From: an uncultured Eubacteriales bacterium
Lineage (GTDB): Bacteria > Bacillota > Clostridia > Oscillospirales > Oscillospiraceae
Assembly (NCBI GenBank): GCA_900079765.1
Contig: LT599017.1
Span: forward strand, 248,001 to 312,000
Length of the DNA: 64,000 bases
Direction: 5' to 3'
Shown piece after piece: positions 13,201 to 20,910 of the stretch. Numbering within the stretch: position 1 is the stretch's first letter; every line of letters begins with the position of its first letter. The position numbers and the translations under genes are program-made. The notes below the pieces were generated by a model. That model did no database searches. It was given only the letters and a program-made list of their open reading frames with translations, and was not told the DNA's origin.

Positions 13201-16200
13201 AAGCGGCAGCACAGCGAATAGCAGTCACACGTACGACGTGGCGCAGAACCTGACGGCGAACGGCTACGTGAAGACGGGCTACACATTTGCGGGCTGGGAT
13301 ACTGACCCGAGCGGCGCTAACGTGGTGTACACGGACGGGCAGTCTGTGACGAACCTCGCGGCCAGCGGGACGGTGACGCTGTACGCGGTGTGGACTGCGA
13401 ACACGTACACAGTGGCATACGACGGCAAGGATGCGACAAGCGGCAGCACAGCGAATAGCAGTCACACGTACGACGTGGCGCAGAACCTGACGGCGAACGG
13501 CTACGTGAAGACGGGCTACACATTTGCGGGCTGGGATACTGACCCGAGCGGCGCTAACGTGGTGTACACGGACGGGCAGTCTGTGACGAACCTCGCGGCC
13601 AGCGGGACGGTGACGCTGTACGCGGTGTGGACTGCGAACACGTACACAGTGGCATACGACGGCAAGGATGCGACAAGCGGCAGCACAGCGAATAGCAGTC
13701 ACACGTACGACGTGGCGCAGAACCTGACGGCGAACGGCTACGTGAAGACGGGCTACACATTTGCGGGCTGGGATACTGACCCGAGCGGCGCTAACGTGGT
13801 GTACACGGACGGGCAGTCTGTGACGAACCTCGCGGCCAGCGGGACGGTGACGCTGTACGCGGTGTGGACTGCGAACACGTACACAGTGGCATACGACGGC
13901 AAGGATGCGACAAGCGGCAGCACAGCGAATAGCAGTCACACGTACGACGTGGCGCAGAACCTGACGGCGAACGGCTACGTGAAGACGGGCTACACATTTG
14001 CGGGCTGGGATACTGACCCGAGCGGCGCTAACGTGGTGTACACGGACGGGCAGTCTGTGACGAACCTCGCGGCCAGCGGGACGGTGACGCTGTACGCGGT
14101 GTGGACTGCGAACACGTACACAGTGGCATACGACGGCAAGGATGCGACAAGCGGCAGCACAGCGAATAGCAGTCACACGTACGACGTGGCGCAGAACCTG
14201 ACGGCGAACGGCTACGTGAAGACGGGCTACACATTTGCGGGCTGGGATACTGACCCGAGCGGCGCTAACGTGGTGTACACGGACGGGCAGTCTGTGACGA
14301 ACCTCGCGGCCAGCGGGACGGTGACGCTGTACGCGGTGTGGACTGCGAACACGTACACAGTGGCATACGACGGCAAGGATGCGACAAGCGGCAGCACAGC
14401 GAATAGCAGTCACACGTACGACGTGGCGCAGAACCTGACGGCGAACGGCTACGTGAAGACGGGCTACACATTTGCGGGCTGGGATACTGACCCGAGCGGC
14501 GCTAACGTGGTGTACACGGACGGGCAGTCTGTGACGAACCTCGCGGCCAGCGGGACGGTGACGCTGTACGCGGTGTGGACTGCGAACACGTACACAGTGG
14601 CATACGACGGCAAGGATGCGACAAGCGGCAGCACAGCGAATAGCAGTCACACGTACGACGTGGCGCAGAACCTGACGGCGAACGGCTACGTGAAGACGGG
14701 CTACACATTTGCGGGCTGGGATACTGACCCGAGCGGCGCTAACGTGGTGTACACGGACGGGCAGTCTGTGACGAACCTCGCGGCCAGCGGGACGGTGACG
14801 CTGTACGCGGTGTGGACTGCGAACACGTACACAGTGGCATACGACGGCAAGGATGCGACAAGCGGCAGCACAGCGAATAGCAGTCACACGTACGACGTGG
14901 CGCAGAACCTGACGGCGAACGGCTACGTGAAGACGGGCTACACATTTGCGGGCTGGGATACTGACCCGAGCGGCGCTAACGTGGTGTACACGGACGGGCA
15001 GTCTGTGACGAACCTCGCGGCCAGCGGGACGGTGACGCTGTACGCGGTGTGGACTGCGAACACGTACACAGTGGCATACGACGGCAAGGATGCGACAAGC
15101 GGCAGCACAGCGAATAGCAGTCACACGTACGACGTGGCGCAGAACCTGACGGCGAACGGCTACGTGAAGACGGGCTACACATTTGCGGGCTGGGATACTG
15201 ACCCGAGCGGCGCTAACGTGGTGTACACGGACGGGCAGTCTGTGACGAACCTCGCGGCCAGCGGGACGGTGACGCTGTACGCGGTGTGGACTGCGAACAC
15301 GTACACAGTGGCATACGACGGCAAGGATGCGACAAGCGGCAGCACAGCGAATAGCAGTCACACGTACGACGTGGCGCAGAACCTGACGGCGAACGGCTAC
15401 GTGAAGACGGGCTACACATTTGCGGGCTGGGATACTGACCCGAGCGGCGCTAACGTGGTGTACACGGACGGGCAGTCTGTGACGAACCTCGCGGCCAGCG
15501 GGACGGTGACGCTGTACGCGGTGTGGACTGCGAACACGTACACAGTGGCATACGACGGCAAGGATGCGACAAGCGGCAGCACAGCGAATAGCAGTCACAC
15601 GTACGACGTGGCGCAGAACCTGACGGCGAACGGCTACGTGAAGACGGGCTACACATTTGCGGGCTGGGATACTGACCCGAGCGGCGCTAACGTGGTGTAC
15701 ACGGACGGGCAGTCTGTGACGAACCTCGCGGCCAGCGGGACGGTGACGCTGTACGCGGTGTGGACTGCGAACACGTACACAGTGGCATACGACGGCAAGG
15801 ATGCGACAAGCGGCAGCACAGCGAATAGCAGTCACACGTACGACGTGGCGCAGAACCTGACGGCGAACGGCTACGTGAAGACGGGCTACACATTTGCGGG
15901 CTGGGATACTGACCCGAGCGGCGCTAACGTGGTGTACACGGACGGGCAGTCTGTGACGAACCTCGCGGCCAGCGGGACGGTGACGCTGTACGCGGTGTGG
16001 ACTGCGAACACGTACACAGTGGCATACGACGGCAAGGATGCGACAAGCGGCAGCACAGCGAATAGCAGTCACACGTACGACGTGGCGCAGAACCTGACGG
16101 CGAACGGCTACGTGAAGACGGGCTACACATTTGCGGGCTGGGATACTGACCCGAGCGGCGCTAACGTGGTGTACACGGACGGGCAGTCTGTGACGAACCT

Positions 16201-17818
16201 CGCGGCCAGCGGGACGGTGACGCTGTACGCGGTGTGGACTGCGAACACGTACACAGTGGCATACGACGGCAAGGATGCGACAAGCGGCAGCACAGCGAAT
16301 AGCAGTCACACGTACGACGTGGCGCAGAACCTGACGGCGAACGGCTACGTGAAGACGGGCTACACATTTGCGGGCTGGGATACTGACCCGAGCGGCGCTA
16401 ACGTGGTGTACACGGACGGGCAGTCTGTGACGAACCTCGCGGCCAGCGGGACGGTGACGCTGTACGCGGTGTGGACAGACAACAGCAGACTTAGCGTGAA
16501 GGATGACGTGTCGGGGGCAACATTTGGAAATCCGTTTGCCCGTACCGGCGACACTACGACCACCTACAAGATCAGTGTTAAGAACACGAGCGCTGCTGGG
16601 ATCACGCTCCATAATCTGAAGATGTCTTCCGTTGTTGGTAGTGGTTTCGATGTGATCGACAATCTAACTACTGACCCGGCAGCCGACAGCCTGGCAGTGA
16701 ATGCGGAGCTCGAGAACAAGATCGAGGTAAAACTGCAGGACGCCAAGAAGACCGTGCCGGGCACCTACACAATTACAATTACGATTGAGGGCAGTACAAC
16801 ACCGGCCGACTCGGATCAGGGGCATAGGGAAATTACCGCCACCTACACCCTAACAGTTACTGTACCCGGCGGAGGGCCCGGCCCTGGCGGCGGCGGCGTC
16901 ACAGAGCTGGCGGTGACCTACGACCTCAAGGGCAAGGGCACCAGCAAGGACGCGCTGAGCGAGACCGTGGCGTCCGGCGGTAAGCCCGCGAATGTGCCTA
17001 CTGTCACTTCCAACAGGGGTTACACCTTCAAGGGCTGGAGCCAGAGTGATCCCTCCAAGACCGAGGAGCCCAAGCTGGTTGATCCCAAGACCGTGGTCAT
17101 CAAGGCGGACACCACCTTCTACGCGGTATACGACGAGCCGGTGACCGGCGAGCATGAGCACTACATCAAGGGCTATGACACCGGCATCTTCGGGCCCGCG
17201 GACAACATCACCAGAAGCCAGGTGGCGGCCATCATCGCCCGCGCCTGCCTGGATGGGTTCCACGAGGACACTGACTATGGCAACGGCGGCTACACCGATG
17301 TTGCGGACGACCACTGGGCGCGCAGCGCCATCGCGTTCGTGACTGCGGCGGGCGTGTTCGAGGGCGACGGCGAGGGTCACTTCGATCCTGACCGTCCCAT
17401 CACCCGCCAGGAATTCGCGCTGGTCTTTGCCCGGATGGTGGGCCTGCTGGAGGCGGGAGAGATGCCCTTCAGTGATGCCGGTACTACAGCCGACTGGGCG
17501 ATCACGGGCGTCTACACCGCCTATGCCAAGGGTTGGGTGAACGGCTATGAGGACGGCACCTTCAAGCCCTGGAACAACATCGCGCGCAGCGAGGCCGTGA
17601 AGATCGTCAACCGCTACCTGGGCCGCGGCGTGGATGCCGAGGGCATCAAGGATGTGTACAGCGAGCTCAAGCAGTGGCCCGACGTGCCCGAGACCTACTG
17701 GGCTTACTACGAGATCCTCGAGGCGTCCAACGATCACACCTATTTCTACGTGGACGGCACTCAGCCCCCTGAGGTTTACACCAAGGCCTACATCGAAGAG
17801 GCCTCCTGGGGCAAGTAA
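4253..17818 (+). CDS. Giant SLH-domain surface protein with 31 InlB B-type repeats
   Basis: 4521 residues. A Sec signal peptide (MKKLRTRVLS...ISARA/AD) spans residues 1-29. Residues ~30-1550 hold Ig-like/cadherin-like beta modules. A divergent Listeria-Bacteroides repeat at ~1553-1627 is followed by 31 copies of a 79-residue repeat (residues 1628-4076; core GYTFAGWDTDPSG...VTLYAVWTA), the Flg_new/InlB B-repeat family. A linker beta domain, a further divergent B-type repeat (~4216-4298) and three SLH domains (~4303-4460; e.g. DHWARSAIAF, GYEDGTFKPWNNIARSE) follow. SLH domains bind pyruvylated secondary wall polymer, so the protein should sit non-covalently on the wall as a long fibre. AGGAGG lies just upstream of the ATG, which overlaps the preceding stop by 4 bp. 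Function is probably adhesion or S-layer-associated; the ligand is unknown. Confidence 0.92.
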   Translation: MKKLRTRVLSWALTLAMLFSMLPISARAADNDVLSSIELSVDTSGNAVVTLNAAKDFNNMVSVVVLPAFGFNQYKNILYGWSSGAVTKDSFASGTMSSLASYVDSGLPSMLYAQTLTQESNSIKSTGGTFSYTTIKNAVGSNKIYNNTGELSDQSKYPFVAYVMIGGTTQFFTSPIFYVSDPTQSDAELTASPNSISVETTAGGIGGIVSSADQTQTITFTNKNGAVDAYIAKVEMGVDFTDLGISATGFQWIGDDEGNTTPTIIAAGESKNLTISIPAELAGTIDSSIFVYYYPNYTGAPTIMECIEIPVKISIDGLPRMNLSPNPATVSIEKGNLATITVTLSVADASAMFLGGSLMVTDLSGPSGSGDPATVETTIGGLDIANESDTVIIGPEEEKSSAELVFIIPAAQLSEVGTYTLSYNVMDLNSSLFTNGTAIITVTEGTPTPSIGAITIANNNNSGNGAASGKAYADDVLTVSAKDSTSANISSGDLDYAWTVGGVAVSGNNSPTYTVQSADELKTIMVTVTPKTSSYTGSGTASVDVLKAASYSFAVSPATYTPAGTVYEGYTASTYAQTVTITNNGDALAGLSVAATSGGADFDLVTTGMSATLADGSTTPTSTTFTVTPKSSLSVGTHTGVFTISTTSTSDTKTFTYTFTVSAKAATKIVLSSTSGTYTGLDLTPAGVAVKNQAETVTIPNGDYDGVWTKNGDASWTVATDGGLVNVGTYTYTVTLKGNSAEAYNNPGTATFTITKKAAAAAPGLTPTSPTTSGGTDGSIKITSNYDGAKAYEYSTDGGSTWHDWTTDSDTQSGLGAGSYIVRAKYDAANEEPSGQGTTTLANPTAFPVTIAVTKDGGYFAENTAVTLKGASDYSGTLDATGHAVISNVPNGTYTIEVAGGTGTKSVTVSGGPTSESLAFYTLTVNAGTNGSLPTGGGVYIDGKTVVVGASSNTGWEFAATPWVVTSGTDTTVSGFTVTVKNTATVTAQYTAIPVTIITSSLTSVVYGNTSYTATIAAGGGAGAGTYTYTLTNAAALPWLALNASTGALTINSATADVGTYTLKVTASSTNGAISPETELTLDVTTAQVTVNVTSTAYSVAKDTTPKLTDIPDDSVITATAKAADGTTLTNTFNETGSGAGALGGTWSIETASYGAGAQNLILKFTPTSANYTASTGNVPYTGVGQNPEITMNSGTSADPTGTGTSHAESVTYGYDASGVLTYYVRFKNTGNMDLSNFTVTETGNTDKFDITGLVTTATTLAQGDYVEVAIKAKTGADANAAPYSVVITAQSGTTTKAYTANLTVNKKTLVPTIDLSSLTAPTTLGGSDGHAAISNYSDFNVGTFTFSTTPSGGTDTSGTIGGLSAGSYTVTATPIGTTADNYAAGTSASFTIPAGKLYTGTVTVRVDGTATSAGITGVALKSSVNATYDKSQTVGSSGVYTFTDNLSTDGGTYTVWVNGVNTNKTLTSVNQAETVDFYTVSVAAGTGAENVGVVPSNGIVLAGQTATLSSAAKAGYTGSVTWTLSGGSTSSVSGDIITVNDTVTATASYALETYTVTYRPGTLGTGSQTTDAKTHGVNLTLKGATFTRTGYTQTGWATSDGGAQVYALSGTYTGNTALTLYPVWTTNTYTVTYSGNGSTSGSTANSSHTYDVAQNLTANGYVKTGYTFAGWDTDPSGANVVYTDGQSVTNLAASGTVTLYAVWTANTYTVAYDGKDATSGSTANSSHTYDVAQNLTANGYVKTGYTFAGWDTDPSGANVVYTDGQSVTNLAASGTVTLYAVWTANTYTVAYDGKDATSGSTANSSHTYDVAQNLTANGYVKTGYTFAGWDTDPSGANVVYTDGQSVTNLAASGTVTLYAVWTANTYTVAYDGKDATSGSTANSSHTYDVAQNLTANGYVKTGYTFAGWDTDPSGANVVYTDGQSVTNLAASGTVTLYAVWTANTYTVAYDGKDATSGSTANSSHTYDVAQNLTANGYVKTGYTFAGWDTDPSGANVVYTDGQSVTNLAASGTVTLYAVWTANTYTVAYDGKDATSGSTANSSHTYDVAQNLTANGYVKTGYTFAGWDTDPSGANVVYTDGQSVTNLAASGTVTLYAVWTANTYTVAYDGKDATSGSTANSSHTYDVAQNLTANGYVKTGYTFAGWDTDPSGANVVYTDGQSVTNLAASGTVTLYAVWTANTYTVAYDGKDATSGSTANSSHTYDVAQNLTANGYVKTGYTFAGWDTDPSGANVVYTDGQSVTNLAASGTVTLYAVWTANTYTVAYDGKDATSGSTANSSHTYDVAQNLTANGYVKTGYTFAGWDTDPSGANVVYTDGQSVTNLAASGTVTLYAVWTANTYTVAYDGKDATSGSTANSSHTYDVAQNLTANGYVKTGYTFAGWDTDPSGANVVYTDGQSVTNLAASGTVTLYAVWTANTYTVAYDGKDATSGSTANSSHTYDVAQNLTANGYVKTGYTFAGWDTDPSGANVVYTDGQSVTNLAASGTVTLYAVWTANTYTVAYDGKDATSGSTANSSHTYDVAQNLTANGYVKTGYTFAGWDTDPSGANVVYTDGQSVTNLAASGTVTLYAVWTANTYTVAYDGKDATSGSTANSSHTYDVAQNLTANGYVKTGYTFAGWDTDPSGANVVYTDGQSVTNLAASGTVTLYAVWTANTYTVAYDGKDATSGSTANSSHTYDVAQNLTANGYVKTGYTFAGWDTDPSGANVVYTDGQSVTNLAASGTVTLYAVWTANTYTVAYDGKDATSGSTANSSHTYDVAQNLTANGYVKTGYTFAGWDTDPSGANVVYTDGQSVTNLAASGTVTLYAVWTANTYTVAYDGKDATSGSTANSSHTYDVAQNLTANGYVKTGYTFAGWDTDPSGANVVYTDGQSVTNLAASGTVTLYAVWTANTYTVAYDGKDATSGSTANSSHTYDVAQNLTANGYVKTGYTFAGWDTDPSGANVVYTDGQSVTNLAASGTVTLYAVWTANTYTVAYDGKDATSGSTANSSHTYDVAQNLTANGYVKTGYTFAGWDTDPSGANVVYTDGQSVTNLAASGTVTLYAVWTANTYTVAYDGKDATSGSTANSSHTYDVAQNLTANGYVKTGYTFAGWDTDPSGANVVYTDGQSVTNLAASGTVTLYAVWTANTYTVAYDGKDATSGSTANSSHTYDVAQNLTANGYVKTGYTFAGWDTDPSGANVVYTDGQSVTNLAASGTVTLYAVWTANTYTVAYDGKDATSGSTANSSHTYDVAQNLTANGYVKTGYTFAGWDTDPSGANVVYTDGQSVTNLAASGTVTLYAVWTANTYTVAYDGKDATSGSTANSSHTYDVAQNLTANGYVKTGYTFAGWDTDPSGANVVYTDGQSVTNLAASGTVTLYAVWTANTYTVAYDGKDATSGSTANSSHTYDVAQNLTANGYVKTGYTFAGWDTDPSGANVVYTDGQSVTNLAASGTVTLYAVWTANTYTVAYDGKDATSGSTANSSHTYDVAQNLTANGYVKTGYTFAGWDTDPSGANVVYTDGQSVTNLAASGTVTLYAVWTANTYTVAYDGKDATSGSTANSSHTYDVAQNLTANGYVKTGYTFAGWDTDPSGANVVYTDGQSVTNLAASGTVTLYAVWTANTYTVAYDGKDATSGSTANSSHTYDVAQNLTANGYVKTGYTFAGWDTDPSGANVVYTDGQSVTNLAASGTVTLYAVWTANTYTVAYDGKDATSGSTANSSHTYDVAQNLTANGYVKTGYTFAGWDTDPSGANVVYTDGQSVTNLAASGTVTLYAVWTANTYTVAYDGKDATSGSTANSSHTYDVAQNLTANGYVKTGYTFAGWDTDPSGANVVYTDGQSVTNLAASGTVTLYAVWTANTYTVAYDGKDATSGSTANSSHTYDVAQNLTANGYVKTGYTFAGWDTDPSGANVVYTDGQSVTNLAASGTVTLYAVWTANTYTVAYDGKDATSGSTANSSHTYDVAQNLTANGYVKTGYTFAGWDTDPSGANVVYTDGQSVTNLAASGTVTLYAVWTANTYTVAYDGKDATSGSTANSSHTYDVAQNLTANGYVKTGYTFAGWDTDPSGANVVYTDGQSVTNLAASGTVTLYAVWTDNSRLSVKDDVSGATFGNPFARTGDTTTTYKISVKNTSAAGITLHNLKMSSVVGSGFDVIDNLTTDPAADSLAVNAELENKIEVKLQDAKKTVPGTYTITITIEGSTTPADSDQGHREITATYTLTVTVPGGGPGPGGGGVTELAVTYDLKGKGTSKDALSETVASGGKPANVPTVTSNRGYTFKGWSQSDPSKTEEPKLVDPKTVVIKADTTFYAVYDEPVTGEHEHYIKGYDTGIFGPADNITRSQVAAIIARACLDGFHEDTDYGNGGYTDVADDHWARSAIAFVTAAGVFEGDGEGHFDPDRPITRQEFALVFARMVGLLEAGEMPFSDAGTTADWAITGVYTAYAKGWVNGYEDGTFKPWNNIARSEAVKIVNRYLGRGVDAEGIKDVYSELKQWPDVPETYWAYYEILEASNDHTYFYVDGTQPPEVYTKAYIEEASWGK
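9134..16480 (+). repeat. 31 tandem copies of a 237-bp in-frame repeat
   Basis: The period is exactly 237 bp (79 codons). Unit 1 (9134-9370) differs from the rest near its start (TACAGCGGGAACGG in place of TACGACGGCAAGG) and at a few third positions. Units 2-31 (from 9371) appear identical in DNA, because translations in several frames are identical from unit to unit; only the last codon of unit 31 changes, at the exit (GCG to GAC). A diverged ancestral unit lies just upstream (~8909-9133). Confidence 0.95.
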
Positions 17819-17841
17819 GCAAAGCGCAAGACAGTAAAAGA

Positions 17842-17890
17842 AGCCAGGGCCGTGAGTGGATTTCACTCGCGGCCCTGGCTCTATTTTATT
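17842..17890 (+). terminator. Rho-independent terminator of the giant SLH gene
   Basis: A stem of about 17 bp (AGCCAGGGCCGTGAGTG with CACTCGCGGCCCTGGCT, one mismatch) is followed by CTATTTTATT, 24 bp after the stop codon. Confidence 0.85.
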
Positions 17891-18254
17891 GCAAAATACT
17901 CACCGCCCAAGAATTCTGAGCTGAGCATGGCTCTCTTCCGGGACTAAATAGTCAATGGGCTTTAACCAGCTGTCAATGTGTAGTTCACGGATTACCGTCT
18001 TTCCATTGACAGGGAGAGCCTGCGTTTCAAGCAACTCTATCGCGGCGATAGTAGGTCCGGTCCCGTCCCGTCTACTGAGGGAACAGAGAGTGGACAGTTT
18101 GCATGTAAGGTTGTAAAATAGGGAATACGTGCAATTGAAATCCGAAAAAGTTATCGGAACAAGAAGGGCAGGGAGCTGGGCAAGGCCAGCGTTCCCACTG
18201 CTGCGGAGGCGGGCGAGATTTCGCCCGCCCGGGAAAGGTAGGGCAAAAATACGC
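17891..18254. other. Intergenic stretch before the RpiR regulator
   Basis: No complete gene is evident. It contains a possible coding relic on the minus strand (17900-18073) and, just before the regulator start, a GC-rich hairpin (GGGCGA GATT TCGCCC at ~18210-18229) with no T-run. I see no convincing sigmaA promoter here. Confidence 0.4.
17900..18073 (-). pseudogene. Possible C-terminal gene remnant, unrecognised
   Basis: Read on the minus strand, the last ~57 codons before the stop at 17900 look protein-like (segments such as TIAAIELLETQALPVNGKT and IRELHIDSWLKPIDYL). The upstream continuation of the same frame looks like random translation. There is no ribosome binding site or start at a suitable place. 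This may be a relic of a deleted gene whose 3' end survived between two insert-prone neighbours. I cannot name the family, and it may be chance. Confidence 0.25.
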
Positions 18255-19109
18255 ATGGATATTTTAGACAGAATACGGCAGGAATACAGTTCTCTCAGTA
18301 AGACAAGAAAGCGGATTTCCGACTATATCCTGGACAATGCGTCTAAATGCTGCTTTTATTCTCTGAAGGAGTTTTCCTCCTGCGTAAATGCGACGGAGGC
18401 CACCGTGCTCAGCTATTGCCGGGGGCTGGGGCTGGGAAGTTTTGTGGATCTGAAAAAGGAGCTTCAAATCCACATGCTTTCCACTGTGGCTCCGGGGGAC
18501 CGGGTGAAGATGGCGTCCAGCCAGAGTGGAAGCGTTGCTGAGCTTTACGGACGGGTCGTCAAATCGGAGCGTGAGGCGCTGCGCTCCACCTTCGAGCAGA
18601 ACGACCTTGCAAGGCTCCAGGAATTCAACCGGATGCTCCGTGGTGCAAAGCGGGTGTTTGTTGCGGGGCACAACGCAAGCCGCCTACCGGCCCGGTATTT
18701 TATCCATAGGATGGTCCCCTTGGGCGTGGACGCCTACGAGCTGGATCTTCAGGACGAGCATCAGATTTTCAGTCGCCTTGCCGCTCATACTCCGGAGGAG
18801 TGCTTGGTGGTGGCCTTTGCTATGTCCCCTTACGGAGCCGCTACCGTGGCCGTGACGGAGTATTGCCGCCAGGCCGGGATACGGGTAGCCGCCGTGACTG
18901 ACAGCCATAGCTCTCCCGTGGCTAAAAATGCGCAGTCCGTAATTCTCTGCCATACCGAGTTCATGGGGCTTACCAATTCGTCCACCTCCATCATGGCAAT
19001 GATTAATCTCCTGAGCATGCTGTATTCCTTTGAAAGCGGGGGAGCGGAGTTGGACCGGCAGGGGCTGCTGGACGGTACTGCAAAGAAATTTGACCAATTT
19101 CTTGATTGA
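18255..19109 (+). CDS. MurR/RpiR-family transcriptional regulator (HTH + SIS)
   Basis: 284 residues, the normal length for the family. Residues ~1-77 form the RpiR-type HTH (YILDNASKCCFYSLKEFSSC, then TEATVLSYCRGLGLGSF). Residues ~105-250 form a SIS domain of the kind that binds phosphosugars (KRVFVAGHNASR; VAFAMSPYGAATVAVTEYC; VAAVTDSHSSPVAKNA). The ATG at 18255 was chosen because family homology begins there; an upstream in-frame GTG would add an Arg-rich tail that does not look like protein. The gene has its own terminator and sits immediately upstream of, and in the same direction as, an oligopeptide ABC operon, so it probably controls that operon. The effector is unknown. Confidence 0.88.
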   Translation: MDILDRIRQEYSSLSKTRKRISDYILDNASKCCFYSLKEFSSCVNATEATVLSYCRGLGLGSFVDLKKELQIHMLSTVAPGDRVKMASSQSGSVAELYGRVVKSEREALRSTFEQNDLARLQEFNRMLRGAKRVFVAGHNASRLPARYFIHRMVPLGVDAYELDLQDEHQIFSRLAAHTPEECLVVAFAMSPYGAATVAVTEYCRQAGIRVAAVTDSHSSPVAKNAQSVILCHTEFMGLTNSSTSIMAMINLLSMLYSFESGGAELDRQGLLDGTAKKFDQFLD

Positions 19110-19133
19110 TTTGCACCCTCATATTGGATAATT

Positions 19134-19195
19134 AAAACTGCAGTTGTGGTCCGTGTGCATGATAGACGGACAATAACTGCAGTTTTGACTTTATT
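19134..19195 (+). terminator. Terminator after the RpiR-family gene
   Basis: A long inverted repeat with 21-bp arms (19134-19154 and 19166-19186) pairs with only two mismatches; each arm contains the palindrome AACTGCAGTT. It is followed by GACTTTATTTATT. The long symmetric arms could also serve as an operator for the adjacent promoter. Confidence 0.75.
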
Positions 19196-19207
19196 TATTG
19201 AAAGGTA

Positions 19208-19236
19208 TTGCATAGTTTTAAAGCGTTTGCTATAAT
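19208..19236 (+). promoter_or_regulatory. SigmaA promoter of the first oligopeptide operon
   Basis: TTGCAT (19208-19213), 17-bp spacer, perfect TATAAT (19231-19236). It lies 56 bp before the GTG start of the binding protein. Confidence 0.8.
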
Positions 19237-19291
19237 TTTAGCAGTTTAATCCGTCAGAGGAAAAGAAGGATTTTGAAAAGGAGGATGCATT

Positions 19292-20896
19292 GTGAAACGG
19301 AAGACCTACAGATTGGCATCACTGGCCCTGACAGGAGCACTGGCTCTGAGCCTGGCTGCCTGCGGCGGCGGGGGAACAGCCGCCACAACACCCGCGACCC
19401 CCTCTGCCGCTCCGGCGGTGAGCGCGACCCCGGCTGAAACGGGAGGGTATGCCAACCAGATTGTAATCGGGACCCTGTCGGACCCCACTTACATCGACCC
19501 CAATGCTCCAGGCGTGGGACCCTCAGAGATCAACGTAACGCAGCAGATCTATGAGGGACTGGTGCGCACTGCGGAGGACGGCTCCATTCAGCCCCTTCTT
19601 GCGAAGGACTGGGGCGTTAGCGAGGACGCACTTACTTATACGTTCAACCTGAAGCCCGGCATCAAGTTCTCCGACGGAAGCGCCGTCACGGGGGACGACT
19701 GGGTATGGTCTCTCTACCGGGCGCGGGATTACGAGACGTCTAACTACCGTTTCATTGCAGAGGCCATTGACACTGTGGAGGCCACCGATTCTCAGGTGGT
19801 CATCACGCTGAAGTATCCTTGGGCACCCTTCCTGGCCGACCTGGCCAACTTCAATATGGTGGTCGGGTCCAAGGCGCATTGGGGCGCCGTTGGAGATGAG
19901 GCCTATCTCAACGATCCCCTGGGGACCGGCCCCTACATGGTGAAGGAGTGGAACCGGGGCCAGAGCCTAACCCTGGAGGCAAACCCCTACTATCATGAGG
20001 CGGGCTATCCCAAAACACCTGAGATCAAGTACACGGTGGTATCCGACGACAATACCCGCCTGATGCAGCTCCAGTCCGGGCAGATCGATGTGGTGGGAGA
20101 CCTGCCTTTCAGCGTGGCCCCCATGGTGGAGGCCGACCCAAGCCTGAACCTGGATGTTTTCCCCTCCACCCAGATCCGGTATTTGATCCTGAATACCACT
20201 AAGCCCCCCTTCGATGATGTTAAGGTTCGCCAGGCGCTTTACTATGCCCTCAATAAGCAGGAGATGGCCACCGCTGTGGCCGGGCAGTATGGCGAGAGCG
20301 TGGCCGCGCTGGTCTCGTCCACGCAGGAAAAGTGGTCCAACAGCAGCCTGAAGGTTACCGACTACGCTCCTGATACCGCAAAGCAGATGCTGTCTGACGC
20401 CGGATATACGCAGCCGGTACAGTTTACCCTGTCCATCCGTTCCGGGTCCACCGTCTATGAACAGATCGCCACGCTCATCAAGTCTCAGGTGGACAAGGCC
20501 GGTTTCGACTGTCAGATCGAGATGCTGGAAAAGGCCGCTATCAGCGATAAGTATACCTCGCTGAGCCATCAGGCTACCATCCTCCAGTGGGTGGATGACA
20601 TTGAGGACCCCTCCGGTATCACCGGCTGGACGGTGGACTATGACCAGTGCGACGCCTGGTATACCGGCCTCAACGATGCCGAGCTGGACCAGTTGAACAC
20701 CAATGCCTCCATGGAAATGGACGAGACCAAGCGGGTGGAGATGTATCAGGAGATCCAGCAGCGCATTTACGACAATGCCAATGTGATCCCGCTCTTCTCC
20801 AACGGCTTTGCCTATGCCGCCTCCCAAAAGGTGGAGGGCTTGTACGTAAGTCCCTTCTATGTGTACCAGGCGATGAACTGGACCAAGAGCGAGTAA
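19292..20896 (+). CDS. Oligopeptide/dipeptide ABC transporter substrate-binding lipoprotein
   Basis: 534 residues, SBP_bac_5 (family 5, OppA/DppA) type. The N-terminus is a lipoprotein signal peptide with lipobox LSLAAC (Cys24), then a low-complexity Ala/Pro/Thr linker. The SBP fold follows with typical elements such as YEGLVR, KPGIKFSDGSAVTGDDWVWS and GTGPYMVKEW. The start is a GTG preceded by a strong AAAGGAGG. It is the first gene of an operon encoding both permeases and both ATPases. Family 5 proteins carry peptides, nickel or opines; the adjacent peptidases favour peptides or amino-acid conjugates. A hairpin after the stop may favour higher expression of this gene. Confidence 0.93.
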   Translation: MKRKTYRLASLALTGALALSLAACGGGGTAATTPATPSAAPAVSATPAETGGYANQIVIGTLSDPTYIDPNAPGVGPSEINVTQQIYEGLVRTAEDGSIQPLLAKDWGVSEDALTYTFNLKPGIKFSDGSAVTGDDWVWSLYRARDYETSNYRFIAEAIDTVEATDSQVVITLKYPWAPFLADLANFNMVVGSKAHWGAVGDEAYLNDPLGTGPYMVKEWNRGQSLTLEANPYYHEAGYPKTPEIKYTVVSDDNTRLMQLQSGQIDVVGDLPFSVAPMVEADPSLNLDVFPSTQIRYLILNTTKPPFDDVKVRQALYYALNKQEMATAVAGQYGESVAALVSSTQEKWSNSSLKVTDYAPDTAKQMLSDAGYTQPVQFTLSIRSGSTVYEQIATLIKSQVDKAGFDCQIEMLEKAAISDKYTSLSHQATILQWVDDIEDPSGITGWTVDYDQCDAWYTGLNDAELDQLNTNASMEMDETKRVEMYQEIQQRIYDNANVIPLFSNGFAYAASQKVEGLYVSPFYVYQAMNWTKSE

Positions 20897-20910
20897 TTTT
20901 GGAAGACTGG

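Noticed and set aside
9134-16480. Regularly spaced repeats as a CRISPR array
   Set aside because: The repeats are contiguous, 237 bp long, in frame and code for beta-repeat domains; there are no unique spacers and no cas genes.
9107-16612. A 2501-codon open frame on the minus strand, and 30 identical 68-codon minus-strand ORFs
   Set aside because: They are products of the 237-bp repeat, whose length is a multiple of three and which lacks stops in several frames. Arg/Val/His-rich translation without ribosome binding sites has no protein character.
18129-18254. Longer N-terminus for the RpiR regulator from a GTG at 18129
   Set aside because: The added 42 residues are Arg-rich, span a GC hairpin and have no family match; the protein starts at its HTH from 18255.
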